Below are positions 26,626 to 35,093 of a stretch of DNA of 38,916 nucleotides, in pieces. The stretch is from Alteromonas sp. IB21 (lineage in GTDB: Bacteria; Pseudomonadota; Gammaproteobacteria; Enterobacterales; Alteromonadaceae): the NCBI RefSeq assembly GCF_016405965.1, contig NZ_JAEFCD010000037.1:1-38916 (forward strand), read 5' to 3'. The notes beneath the pieces are model-generated. The model worked only from the letters and a program-made list of their open reading frames with translations, made no database searches and was not told the DNA's origin. The position numbers were made by a program, and so were the translations under genes. Within the stretch, counting starts at the first letter, position 1. Every line of letters starts with the position of its first letter.

Positions 26626-27640
26626 AAGACGAATTTCGATTTTGCCCTTTTTTGCTCTATTAGCTTTTGCAGGCTGGATTATAAGCCATACACTTTTTAC
26701 GGTAAGCGAAACTGAACAAGTCATTATTACGCAGTTTGGTAAGCCAATGGGAAGTCCAATAACTGAGGCCGGTCTTAATGCAAAAATACCGTTCATTCAG
26801 ACCCTCAACGCTATCGATAAACGCATTCTGGAGTGGGATGGCCCGCCTTCCGATATGCCTACCAAAGATAAGCTTTACATATCAGTAGACTTGTTCGCCC
26901 GTTGGCGCATTGTTGAGCCTCTGCAATACTTTTTGCGCTTGAAAGATGAAAGAAGCGCGCAATCACGACTAGACGATATTTTGGGAAGTGAAACCCGTAA
27001 TGCCGTCGCTAAACACAAATTAATAGAGATTATACGTACGACAAAACTGAGGGTGCCTGAAAAAGACGCGCTACTTAATGACGTGGAGAAAAGACTAAAT
27101 ATGGGTAATTTAGTGCCCATAGTAAAAGGGCGAAAGGTCATTGAGAAAGAGATTTTTGAAGCTGCTGCAGAGAAAATAAAGGTTTTTGGCATAGAGCTAC
27201 TCGACATTCAGTTTAAACGCATTAATTACAACACGAGCGTGCGTCCTAAGATTTATGACCGGATGATAAGCGAACGCCGCCAAATTGCTGAGCGCTTTCT
27301 TTCAGAAGGCAATGGCGAGTCTGCAAGAATAAGAGGCAACAGAGAGCGCGAACTCAAACGCATACGTTCAGAGGCCTATCGTCAAGTTGAGGAGATAAGG
27401 GGAAAAGCAGACGCCCAAGCTGCCAACATTTATGCTGCGGCCTATAATCAAAGTCCAGCATCACGTGACTTTTATGCATTTACGCGAACACTATCGGCCT
27501 ATGAAAAACTATTAAATAAAAATACAACACTGCTTCTTTCCACAGACAGCGAAATATACCAGTTGTTAAATGAATCACCTTTTGCAGAAAAAGAACAACC
27601 TGACTTTTCTAAGGATAATCACGGTGAAGACGATCTTTAA
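26618..27640 (+). CDS. hflC: HflC-like SPFH/prohibitin membrane protein
   Basis: 340 residues from the ATG at 26618, which overlaps the end of the hflK-like gene and has GGGGGAAG upstream; a start 36 bases earlier is unlikely. Membrane helix at about 7-26, then SPFH domain (SETEQVIITQFGKPM), coiled-coil region at about 220-290 (repeated Arg/Glu: SARIRGNRERELKRIRSEA) and the usual YAAAYNQSPASRDFYAFTRT segment of HflC near its C-terminus. It is the partner of HflK in the FtsH-modulating complex. The end of the gene overlaps the GGDEF gene by 17 bases, so the three should be translated together. Confidence 0.92.
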   Translation: MTKRRISILPFFALLAFAGWIISHTLFTVSETEQVIITQFGKPMGSPITEAGLNAKIPFIQTLNAIDKRILEWDGPPSDMPTKDKLYISVDLFARWRIVEPLQYFLRLKDERSAQSRLDDILGSETRNAVAKHKLIEIIRTTKLRVPEKDALLNDVEKRLNMGNLVPIVKGRKVIEKEIFEAAAEKIKVFGIELLDIQFKRINYNTSVRPKIYDRMISERRQIAERFLSEGNGESARIRGNRERELKRIRSEAYRQVEEIRGKADAQAANIYAAAYNQSPASRDFYAFTRTLSAYEKLLNKNTTLLLSTDSEIYQLLNESPFAEKEQPDFSKDNHGEDDL

Positions 27641-28475
27641 CGTTTTGGAAGCAAAGCACCACGTGTGGATATGGGTGAGCTGTATTACGTTTGTGTGTGT
27701 GATCACTGTGGTGAACAATCAATTTCTCACCTCCGTCTCGCTTGAGCCTCTTCTTTTACTACCTGTGGTAATCGCAAGCTGGTATGGCAACCTGTTTACA
27801 GGGATAGCGGTGTCGTTTCTCACATCACTTGCCATTCTTGTTTCCTACGACCAATCTTTACTCGCTTTGCCAACCACCGACGCGGTATATACCGCATTGG
27901 TTTACTTGTCGGCACTGAGCATTCTCAGTCTTTTAATCCATAACTTTAGTGCCGTTTTTAAAGTTGAAGAGTCAGCCGCCGAGCATGACCATTTAACCGG
28001 TTTGCTGAACACTCGCGGGCTTACTTCGCTGCTTGAAGAAGAAATCGCGCGCACTAAGCGCTACAAGCACCCCTTTACTATTGCCTATATCGATATTGAT
28101 AACTTCAAAGCAATTAACGATTCAAAAGGGCACGGTGAAGGCGACAATATACTGTGCAAATTAGCAAAAATTATAACCACTTCATTTAGAGAAAGTGATT
28201 ACATCGGTCGCATTGGTGGTGATGAGTTTGTGTGCTTATTGCCGGAAACAAAACAGCCCGACGCTAGAGTTGTATTTAATAAGTTAAAGAAGAATTTAGA
28301 CACGGCATTTTGTAACGACGATATTATTGTTACCTTTAGTATTGGCGTCGTTACCTTTGAATCTGCGCCCCCGAGCACCCAATCGGCACTCGCCTTGGTC
28401 GACAAAGTCATGTACCGGGTTAAGAAACTTCACAAAAACGACGCGGCGTTTCAGATTTACTCTTCATCGCAATAA
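27624..28475 (+). CDS. Membrane-bound GGDEF diguanylate cyclase
   Basis: 283 residues from a GTG at 27624, which has AAGGA about 9 bases upstream and overlaps hflC by 17 bases; the longest frame would start at 27570, inside hflC. The N-terminal 115 or so residues hold about four membrane helices with no recognised sensor name. The GGDEF domain (about 120-280) carries intact GGDEF at 198-202 and an RxxD inhibitory site, RESD, at 189-192, exactly five residues before it, so it should make c-di-GMP and be product-inhibited. Operon position ties c-di-GMP synthesis to SPFH membrane scaffolds and to glucan synthesis upstream. Confidence 0.92.
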   Translation: MKTIFNVLEAKHHVWIWVSCITFVCVITVVNNQFLTSVSLEPLLLLPVVIASWYGNLFTGIAVSFLTSLAILVSYDQSLLALPTTDAVYTALVYLSALSILSLLIHNFSAVFKVEESAAEHDHLTGLLNTRGLTSLLEEEIARTKRYKHPFTIAYIDIDNFKAINDSKGHGEGDNILCKLAKIITTSFRESDYIGRIGGDEFVCLLPETKQPDARVVFNKLKKNLDTAFCNDDIIVTFSIGVVTFESAPPSTQSALALVDKVMYRVKKLHKNDAAFQIYSSSQ

Positions 28476-28542
28476 ATCAGTGCCCCGCCTCAACGTGTGA
28501 TAGAACTTCGTTTTTCTGAGCGGACATGACAAAAATAAATGA

Positions 28543-28901
28543 TATGTCTGTCTCGTTAACCATGAGTTCAGAGTTGGTTTAGGCTTTACACGTGAAGTAA
28601 TGCAAGGTTTAGGGGTGTATAGCGACATTATTTTGGGGGCAGGTGCCAGCAAGCACGAAGCATTTGTGTACGCGAAACCCGTCATTGGTTTATATGCCTA
28701 TACAAAACTGAATAGTAAGTTGGCGGTTAACTTAAGTAGGACCTACAACCAATACGGAAGTGATACCCAATCGATGTAGCATCGTTTAGCCTGCATCAAT
28801 ACTGTTTTGAAGACATCACGCTAGATTTTGAAGTGAATATACAGAAAGTCGATAATGAATATGAATCCAGTGCTTCTTTTATGTTGGGGTATCGTTTCTA
28901 A
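28543..28901 (+). pseudogene. Decayed outer-membrane beta-barrel protein, C-terminal part
   Basis: Two adjoining frames read as one barrel-like protein. The first (28543-28779) has alternating strands such as GLGFTREVMQGLGVYSDIIL and KLAVNLSRTYNQYGSD and stops at 28777-28779. The second (from 28773) continues DVASFSLHQYCFEDITLDFE and ends MLGYRF at 28901, with the terminal Phe typical of outer-membrane proteins. No start codon or signal peptide remains and an in-frame stop lies at 28540-28542, so the 5' part is lost and a one-base shift has occurred near 28773. The junction is not in a homopolymer, so true decay is likely. Family not identified. Confidence 0.65.
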
Positions 28902-29041
28902 ACTTTTTGGAGAAAGCTACTTTATTTAGAATGCCTAGGGGGTCGCGCTATTCGCCGTGGACAAACAATTGAAGTAACGCCACAAACCGATTAAAGTCGC
29001 CCAACAATAACTCCCCCTCTCCTCGTAAAAGGCTTTAATTA

Positions 29042-29398
29042 ATGAACATTGAACGAATGGAAACCAAACAGCGCATGAGTCGCATTGTAAAGCACAATGG
29101 CGTTATCTATTTGTGCGGGCAAGTATGCGCAGACGCAACACAAGACATTACTCATCAAACCCAAACCATGTTAGATAAAGTAGATAGCCTGCTTATTCAG
29201 GCGGGCAGCGATAGAAAGCACATGCTGTCAGCTACTATTTATCTAAAAACCATGGATGATTTTGCGAAGATGAACGAGGTGTGGGACAACTGGGTGCCCG
29301 AGGGTTATGCGCCAGCAAGGGCTTGTGTTACTGCCGATATGGCGCGCGACGCATTACTTGTTGAAATCTCTGTTGTCGCCGCTGAAATAACTGACTAA
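29042..29398 (+). CDS. RidA/YjgF-family protein (YoaB-like)
   Basis: 118 residues, the family's usual size. RidA-like proteins form trimers in the cytoplasm; RidA itself hydrolyses reactive enamine/imine intermediates. Seen: QRMSRIVKHNGVIYLCGQV at the N-terminus, TIYLKTMDDFAKMNEVWDNWV in the middle, and PARACVTADMARDALLVEIS with the conserved active-site Arg and Glu. The closest remembered relative is E. coli YoaB-type rather than RidA proper, so deaminase activity is not assured. AAAAGG lies about 9 bases upstream of the start. It appears to be a single-gene unit. Confidence 0.9.
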   Translation: MNIERMETKQRMSRIVKHNGVIYLCGQVCADATQDITHQTQTMLDKVDSLLIQAGSDRKHMLSATIYLKTMDDFAKMNEVWDNWVPEGYAPARACVTADMARDALLVEISVVAAEITD

Positions 29399-29582
29399 AA
29401 CAATCTGGCTAGAGAGCAAACAGATGGCTTTGTTCTCTCTGTTCAGGGGCCTATATCATTCAAGCAAAATACCCCTTTGCCGTCATAACTCTGAAATAAA
29501 CCACCTGTAACGTAGGAAGCTCTCGGATAGGGTCTGCGAAGACTCAGCCTCAAACACGCACATTGCTTCGATACGAGTTTTC

Positions 29583-30371
29583 ATGAAGAAACTGAAACGC
29601 TATCAATACGAACGATATGCCATTCTTTGCCAACTCGCCTACCCTGATGCTGACGCACAATATCAAAAAATATTAGACCCCTTTCACGAACGCCACCTTG
29701 TGGACAAGTACGGCAGAATGAGCGTAAGGATCCTGTGGGTTGAAAACAAAAAAGAAGTCATTATCGTTTTTCGTGGTTCGCTAGGATTCAAAGATTGGTT
29801 CGCTAATTTGTTTTTTATACCGTATAGATTGCGACAGCTAAACAGAAGTTTTTTTGTACATTGGGGTTTTGCCAGATTGCTTGCTCAGCCAATGTATTCA
29901 AGTACGAAAACCTCGGATGACGCGCTACCGCTTAGAGAGCTTCTGGTTAAAGTGTTAGAGCCCCTTCGCGAGCAAGGCAAGCGATTTTCTTTTATTGGCC
30001 ATTCATCCGGCGGCGCCGTCGCGGTGCTAATGGCCGATTATTTTGAAAGAAGGTTTGCGAAATCGGTAAAAAGAGTCGTCACTTTCGGGCAGCCCGCCGT
30101 CGGAACGCGGTCATGGTATAAACATTACTTGTTACATCATAGAACTTATCGCATTTGCTGTGATCTTGACGTGATAACTTTCATGCCTCCCTTCCCTTTT
30201 TACTTCTGGCATGTGGGAAAAATGCTTTGGCTGCATGATGATAAAATTTATGAAAACACGCCCACTCACAGGCGATTTTTAATGTCTCTTAAAAGCTGGT
30301 TGTTGCGACCTATCACGTATCACTACATGCGAAAATACATTCGGAATAAGTCGCTTTTTGATGAACACTAG
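29583..30371 (+). CDS. Class-3 (alpha/beta-hydrolase) lipase, cytoplasmic
   Basis: 262 residues, lipase_3 family (PF01764 type). Nucleophile elbow GHSSG with Ser141, catalytic Asp probably D196 (CDLDVITFMPP) and His210 (FWHVGK), in the usual order and spacing, so the triad is complete. The oxyanion-type strand VIIVFRGS (59-66) is present. No signal peptide or membrane helix is seen, so it would act in the cell unless exported in another way. Substrate is unknown; membrane lipids or storage lipids are possible. The start lacks a strong ribosome site. The 184 bases before it and 224 after it hold no gene. Confidence 0.88.
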   Translation: MKKLKRYQYERYAILCQLAYPDADAQYQKILDPFHERHLVDKYGRMSVRILWVENKKEVIIVFRGSLGFKDWFANLFFIPYRLRQLNRSFFVHWGFARLLAQPMYSSTKTSDDALPLRELLVKVLEPLREQGKRFSFIGHSSGGAVAVLMADYFERRFAKSVKRVVTFGQPAVGTRSWYKHYLLHHRTYRICCDLDVITFMPPFPFYFWHVGKMLWLHDDKIYENTPTHRRFLMSLKSWLLRPITYHYMRKYIRNKSLFDEH

Positions 30372-30595
30372 GTCGCTCATTGCGTGTTAAAAAAAGCGAA
30401 CATAAGGTTATCGCCAGCGCGTTTCTTCGTGTAAAAACCGAATTATCTTGACTATCAGTCCTCTACCCCATATCCCCACAATGCGGCCGCAATTGAGGGG
30501 AAAAGAACGATCATTTTGGCGTTCTAGCGCGTAAACGTGTAACGGTCAGTAAATGAATATCCATTACTACGCATCAACACATAGGCGAGAGAAAC

Positions 30596-31663
30596 ATGTC
30601 TTCACTGAAACTAGAGCGCGCAAAAGCCGCGCTTAAAAACGCGTTTATCGGCGATGCCCTTGCCATGCCTGTGCACTGGTACTATAACCCTGCCGATATT
30701 TTTAACGCCTTTCCGCTGGGTATTGAACAATTTGAAGATGCCCCTGCGTTCCATCCTTCATCCATAATGTCGCTGCACTCTACACAGCAAGGCGGACGTG
30801 CAAACAGGGCGTCTGCTAGTCAAAGGGAAATAGTAGGCGAGGTCATTCTTAAAGGGAAAAGACAGTTTTGGGGTAAAGACAACGTTCATTATCATCAGGG
30901 AATGAAAGCTGGAGAGAATACGCTCAACGCACATTGTGCTCGGATTGTATTGGCCTGTGCGCTCAAGGGCTATGAACCCGATGAATTTCTCTCGCGCTAT
31001 ATAGCCTTTATGCGCGCTGATGAGCCACAACACCCAGACACTTATGCCGAGTCTTACCACCGCGGCTTTTTTGCCAATCTTGAACGTGGTATTCCTGCAA
31101 ACCAATGCGGTGCAGTAACCCACGATACCGCGTCAATTGGCGGGCTGGTGTCGGTAACGCCCCTTGCTATTGTTCAGATAGCTCAACGCCATTCACTTGA
31201 AGATATTCAAGCAGTTTGCCGTCATCATCTTCATCTGACCCATCCAGATGAATCACTTGCAAACGTTTGCGACCTCTACGTTGAACTGCTGAATAGGCTG
31301 ATGCTCAGAGAGGATGAAGACCCTGCCGCTATTCTTGAAGATATTGCTCAGCGCTCTGGTAGGCTGAACTTGCCTAGTTTAATTTCAAAGAAAAAGAGCG
31401 ATATTGAAGTAGTGGGCCGTACGTTCTCCCCTGCATGCTATATCAGTGATGCGTGGCCAAGTATTTTATACTTTGCCTATCGCTATGTAGATAGTCCTAA
31501 GCGCTCACTTATGGCCAATACAAACGTAGGTGGCGACAACGTGCACCGTGGTTTTGTATTGGGAGCCATTATTGGCTTAATAGAAGGGCGTGAAATTAAA
31601 GCGTGGTTTGAGCAACTCGCCGATGCCGAACCGCTTAACTCTGCCATTGAAGGCCTTCGTTAG
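30596..31663 (+). CDS. ADP-ribosylglycohydrolase-family protein with altered metal site
   Basis: 355 residues with the DraG/ARH fold signature: FIGDALAMPVHW near 17-28 and NTNVGGDNVHRGFVLGAIIG near 308-327. Family members cleave ADP-ribose from proteins or nucleic acids using two Mg or Mn ions bound by TDDT and GGDxDT motifs. Here no TDDT is found, and the last motif reads GGDNVH, so the second Asp and the Thr are replaced. The segment YHQGMKAGENTLNAH (about 99-113) is instead prominent. It may therefore use a different chemistry, bind without cleaving, or belong to a distinct subfamily; hydrolase activity should not be assumed. Single gene followed by a terminator. Confidence 0.85.
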   Translation: MSSLKLERAKAALKNAFIGDALAMPVHWYYNPADIFNAFPLGIEQFEDAPAFHPSSIMSLHSTQQGGRANRASASQREIVGEVILKGKRQFWGKDNVHYHQGMKAGENTLNAHCARIVLACALKGYEPDEFLSRYIAFMRADEPQHPDTYAESYHRGFFANLERGIPANQCGAVTHDTASIGGLVSVTPLAIVQIAQRHSLEDIQAVCRHHLHLTHPDESLANVCDLYVELLNRLMLREDEDPAAILEDIAQRSGRLNLPSLISKKKSDIEVVGRTFSPACYISDAWPSILYFAYRYVDSPKRSLMANTNVGGDNVHRGFVLGAIIGLIEGREIKAWFEQLADAEPLNSAIEGLR

Positions 31664-31678
31664 ATTAGTAATGAACAT

Positions 31679-31697
31679 GCCCGCTTTACTGGCGGGC
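31679..31697 (+). terminator. Terminator after the ADP-ribosylglycohydrolase-like gene
   Basis: Six-base GC stem GCCCGC / GCGGGC with a 7-base loop, 15 bases after the stop codon, followed by a T-rich stretch (TTAGTATTTG). The T-run is interrupted, so efficiency is uncertain. Confidence 0.65.
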
Positions 31698-31874
31698 TTA
31701 GTATTTGTAAAAGACTTTTTATAAACGCTTATTCGTAGAAGCCTATTTGCACAAGTTTATCTGCATAAGCATGCAATTATAAGTACTTGTAACTGCTCAT
31801 TGTTCTTAAACGGCTACAGCGTTACCGGCTTGTCCGTCTTTGCGGCCTCTAATATGGCGTTAACATAACGGGAG

Positions 31875-34712
31875 TTAATTTTTTCTCGTCATTTTTACCT
31901 GCCATGCTTGCGCAACAATAGGTTCAAGATCGTTTAAATCTAAAGGTTTTACCAGATGGTGGTTGAATCCAACTTCTTTCGAGCGCTGAATGTGCGATGG
32001 CTGTCCCCACCCTGTTTGCGCTACAAATATTGAGTTGGCTAACGCGCTATTTTCTCGAAGTAGTTTACATAAATCGTAGCCATTCATTCCCGGCATACCA
32101 ATATCTAACATGACTAAATCAGGTATAAATGTCTGCACCGCCTCTAGTGCTGATGGTCCGTCCTCCACAACCTTTACAAAACAGCCTTTTGCCTCCAAAA
32201 TCCATCCCATGGTAATAGCCGCATCTTGATTGTCATCCGCAATTAACACCTTGAGCTTTTCAGCTGTAGTACCCACAACATTGTTGCTTTTTTCCTGTTT
32301 ACTTACCAATTTCGGGACTTCGGTCAATACAGGTAATGTGACCATAAACGCAGTGCCTTTCCCTACACCATCACTATGCACGCTCACACTGCCACGGTGC
32401 ATTTCAGTAAGCTTTTTTACTAATGTAAGACCTATGCCTAGTCCGCCCTGAGATCGTTCAAGGGCACCATCAATCTGAGTAAACATGTCAAAAACTGAGT
32501 TTAATTTATCGGTCGGGATCCCTTCCCCATTGTCTTTAACTGTAACGGTTACCATGCCTTTTGAGGTGTCAATCTGAACATCTATATTTCCACCTGATGG
32601 CGTGTACTTCGCGGCATTATTGATAATATTCGAAAAAATTTGCGACAACCGGATTAGATCACCGTTAACCCAAATGGGAATAACCATTTTTTCCACTGTT
32701 AACGTATGTCGCTTTTCATCGATTAAAGGCTGAATAGTTTCTATCGCCGTGCCCAAGATTTCGCATAAATTCACCGGCTCGCGGTGAATTCTAATTTTTC
32801 CTCGGGTGATACGTGACACGTCCATGAGATCATCGACTAACCGTGTCATCTGATTTACCTGACGTTCAACTCTTCCGAAAGCCTCACTCTTTTGACTTTG
32901 GCTATAATCATTAGACTGTAATATTTCTAACGCATTTCTAATAGGTGCCAATGGATTACGCAGTTCGTGGGCTAGCGTAGCGAGAAATTCATCTTTTCTG
33001 CGATCAGCTTCTTTAAGCGCCTCTATGGCATTGCGCTCTCTTGTCGTATCAACACCTACCCCTGGAAAGCGCTCGGGCTCGCCGTCACTGTCGTAAATAA
33101 CCCTCCCTCTGAATGAAGCCCAACGGATTGTGCCGTCTTTTTGCAAGATGCGGTACTCCTGGTTATAAGGCGTTCCGTTATTAATGCTTTCCTGTATGGC
33201 GATATTATTCGCTTCCACATCATCTGGATGTATGTATTGAGAGGGTACTTCAATCCCTACGCCTTGCTCTGCTTCGTCGCTCGTTAAATTAAATAACTCG
33301 CCCAAGCGTTCATCCGCTGTAAAAATGTTTTGCTTAATGTCCCAGTCCCAAATACCAAAGCTGTGTGAAGCTTCCAGCGCCAAACGTCTGCGCGCTTCAG
33401 CATGCTTCACCATTTCTTCAGCTTGTTTACGCTCGGTAACGTCTCTCGTCGATCCCGCTATCGCTTCAACATTTCCGTCTTCACCGATAACAGGAACGAA
33501 GATATAATCGTATATGCGGCGTCCGTTAGTACCGTTGAATGGGACGTCGCTACGAATAGATTGTTTAGTTTCAATGACCTGTCGAATCTCTCGCATATGC
33601 ATCTCGGCATGCCAAGGTTCATAACCCAACTCTAAACAGTTTTTTCCAATCGCCTCGTCCCAAGTGAGCCCCCACATTTGCAGCAAAGCATCATTTGCGT
33701 ACGTAAAGTGCCCCTCGAGATCAAAGATATAGAGCAAATCTGGTGTATTAGACAAGGCCGTTTCATATAGCCTGCGCTGCTTATTAAAGGATTCAACGTT
33801 TTTCAATAACGCCGATTCTGCTGCACGTCGAGCATGATTCTCATTGTTGCGTTCAATAATGATTGCCGCTGTTTTTGACAGCGCGTTAACAACGTCGATA
33901 TCGTCTGGAAAAGGCGTGAAACGCTCGCGATGAAACAAATAAAAGGTTCCCAATACGGTGCGGCTTTCTGCAGATAAAATGGGACGGCACCAGAATGACT
34001 GAAGCCCCAAAGCCCGAGAGGAGGCGTTAAAATCATGAAAATCCAACTGCCCTTCTATTTGAACGCTTACCTCTTCACGGATTTGACAGCATTTTCCTAA
34101 TGGCGTCCGTTCATCAACCGTAATATTTTCAAAATACCGCCTCGTTTCACTCGGCATAGAAGGTGCTGCTGCACACGTGAGCGATAATCCATCTTCTGAT
34201 ATCAAAGATATACCACTGACCGCCTGAAAATCCGTGACCTTTTCCACAGCATTGACCAGAACTGTCAATACATCCTCCAGCTTAGCGCCAGATAATGCCA
34301 ATCTCATGGCATCCCTCTGAGACTGGGAAATAATTTGTAACCTGCGTTTTATTGATAAATCGTGAAAAGAAAAACCGACGACTCCTGCCATAACAGGAAA
34401 AACGGCTACTTTGAACCATGAATGATCGACACCAAAACTTATCTCTGTTTGCTCTCCTGACTCTTGCGTAAGAGCGTGTTCAAACTGTTGAGTAATTTGG
34501 GGCACTTGCGCTTGGGGGAATAATCTAAACACAGAGCTATCGATGCTGTTAGACTCGTGAAGCCTAAAAATAGTATGCGCTTGATGGTTCGCATAAACTA
34601 CGGCCCCCTTAGCATCGGCCAAGATAACTGCATCCGTTATATTTTCTATGAGAGCTTGAAATGGAATATCGTTGGTAAAAGAAAATGCAGCCTTACACGT
34701 TTGCTCGGGCAT
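31875..34712 (-). CDS. Cytoplasmic hybrid histidine kinase (PAS-GAF-PAS-PAS-HisKA-HATPase-REC)
   Basis: 945 residues without membrane helices, so it senses a cytoplasmic cue. Domains by eye: PAS at about 15-120, GAF at about 140-300, PAS at about 320-440 and 445-570 (each ending in a PAC-like DTTRER / DVTERK pattern), HisKA with LAHELRNPLAPI and phosphoryl His582, HATPase with NIINNAAKY (N box), DNGEGIP and GGLGIGL, then a receiver domain with Asp870 (MLDIGMPGMNGYDL), Thr in AQTGW and Lys in VKPLD. The fused receiver lacks an output domain, so phosphate is probably passed to another protein or modulates the kinase. No cognate regulator is adjacent. A perfect dyad lies 26 bases before the start. 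Confidence 0.93.
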   Translation of the reverse strand: MPEQTCKAAFSFTNDIPFQALIENITDAVILADAKGAVVYANHQAHTIFRLHESNSIDSSVFRLFPQAQVPQITQQFEHALTQESGEQTEISFGVDHSWFKVAVFPVMAGVVGFSFHDLSIKRRLQIISQSQRDAMRLALSGAKLEDVLTVLVNAVEKVTDFQAVSGISLISEDGLSLTCAAAPSMPSETRRYFENITVDERTPLGKCCQIREEVSVQIEGQLDFHDFNASSRALGLQSFWCRPILSAESRTVLGTFYLFHRERFTPFPDDIDVVNALSKTAAIIIERNNENHARRAAESALLKNVESFNKQRRLYETALSNTPDLLYIFDLEGHFTYANDALLQMWGLTWDEAIGKNCLELGYEPWHAEMHMREIRQVIETKQSIRSDVPFNGTNGRRIYDYIFVPVIGEDGNVEAIAGSTRDVTERKQAEEMVKHAEARRRLALEASHSFGIWDWDIKQNIFTADERLGELFNLTSDEAEQGVGIEVPSQYIHPDDVEANNIAIQESINNGTPYNQEYRILQKDGTIRWASFRGRVIYDSDGEPERFPGVGVDTTRERNAIEALKEADRRKDEFLATLAHELRNPLAPIRNALEILQSNDYSQSQKSEAFGRVERQVNQMTRLVDDLMDVSRITRGKIRIHREPVNLCEILGTAIETIQPLIDEKRHTLTVEKMVIPIWVNGDLIRLSQIFSNIINNAAKYTPSGGNIDVQIDTSKGMVTVTVKDNGEGIPTDKLNSVFDMFTQIDGALERSQGGLGIGLTLVKKLTEMHRGSVSVHSDGVGKGTAFMVTLPVLTEVPKLVSKQEKSNNVVGTTAEKLKVLIADDNQDAAITMGWILEAKGCFVKVVEDGPSALEAVQTFIPDLVMLDIGMPGMNGYDLCKLLRENSALANSIFVAQTGWGQPSHIQRSKEVGFNHHLVKPLDLNDLEPIVAQAWQVKMTRKN

Positions 34713-35093
34713 AGAGCTCTCAAATAATCCTGAAAAGTTTATACTAAAGTATAAAGCGCTGTATAGCTAACGTTTTGCTGAATGTTCCTAACTTTTCTTA
34801 CTATAGAAATTTACTCGACTTTTTAGCTGATTATCATTAGCCCAATCCGATATACGTAAATGCAAATAGCGATACAATCATTACTCTAAATGAAGCATAG
34901 ACGTTTACAGAAAAAGCTAAATAAGAAAAAGGATAGGTAGTAAATTCGGGGGGGTCCTTATTGCTCGAAGTGGCGTCTGCTTTATGTCAAACAAACGTGC
35001 TCTGACTGAACTTTAATGATGAAGTTTTCGTAATATTGACAGTGAAATTTCAGAAAAATTTATGCGAGGATATTCCTCTGCTGAGGCTAAGAC
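34713..35093. other. Divergent intergenic region with an operator-like dyad
   Basis: About 380 bases separate the hybrid kinase from the permease gene, with no gene seen. A perfect dyad TTTATACT-AA-AGTATAAA occupies 34738-34755, just upstream of the kinase start on its coding strand, where it could overlap the promoter. A G-run lies near 34950, and the rest is AT-rich. Promoters for both genes should be here. Confidence 0.5.

Noticed and set aside
28926..28994. Short frame LECLGGRAIRRGQTIEVTPQTD after the barrel pseudogene
   Set aside because: Only 22 codons, no start, and no recognisable family. It could be a relic, but the support is too thin to list.
29411..29440. Imperfect inverted repeat after the RidA-family gene as a terminator
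   Set aside because: The arms pair with a bulge and there is no T-run after the second arm, so I cannot support termination.
7641..34755. Shared 13-mer ACTAAAGTATAAA at 7641-7653 and 34743-34755
   Set aside because: Only one copy forms part of a dyad. The sequence is AT-rich and occurs in two unrelated promoter regions, so chance or a generic -10 element is sufficient.
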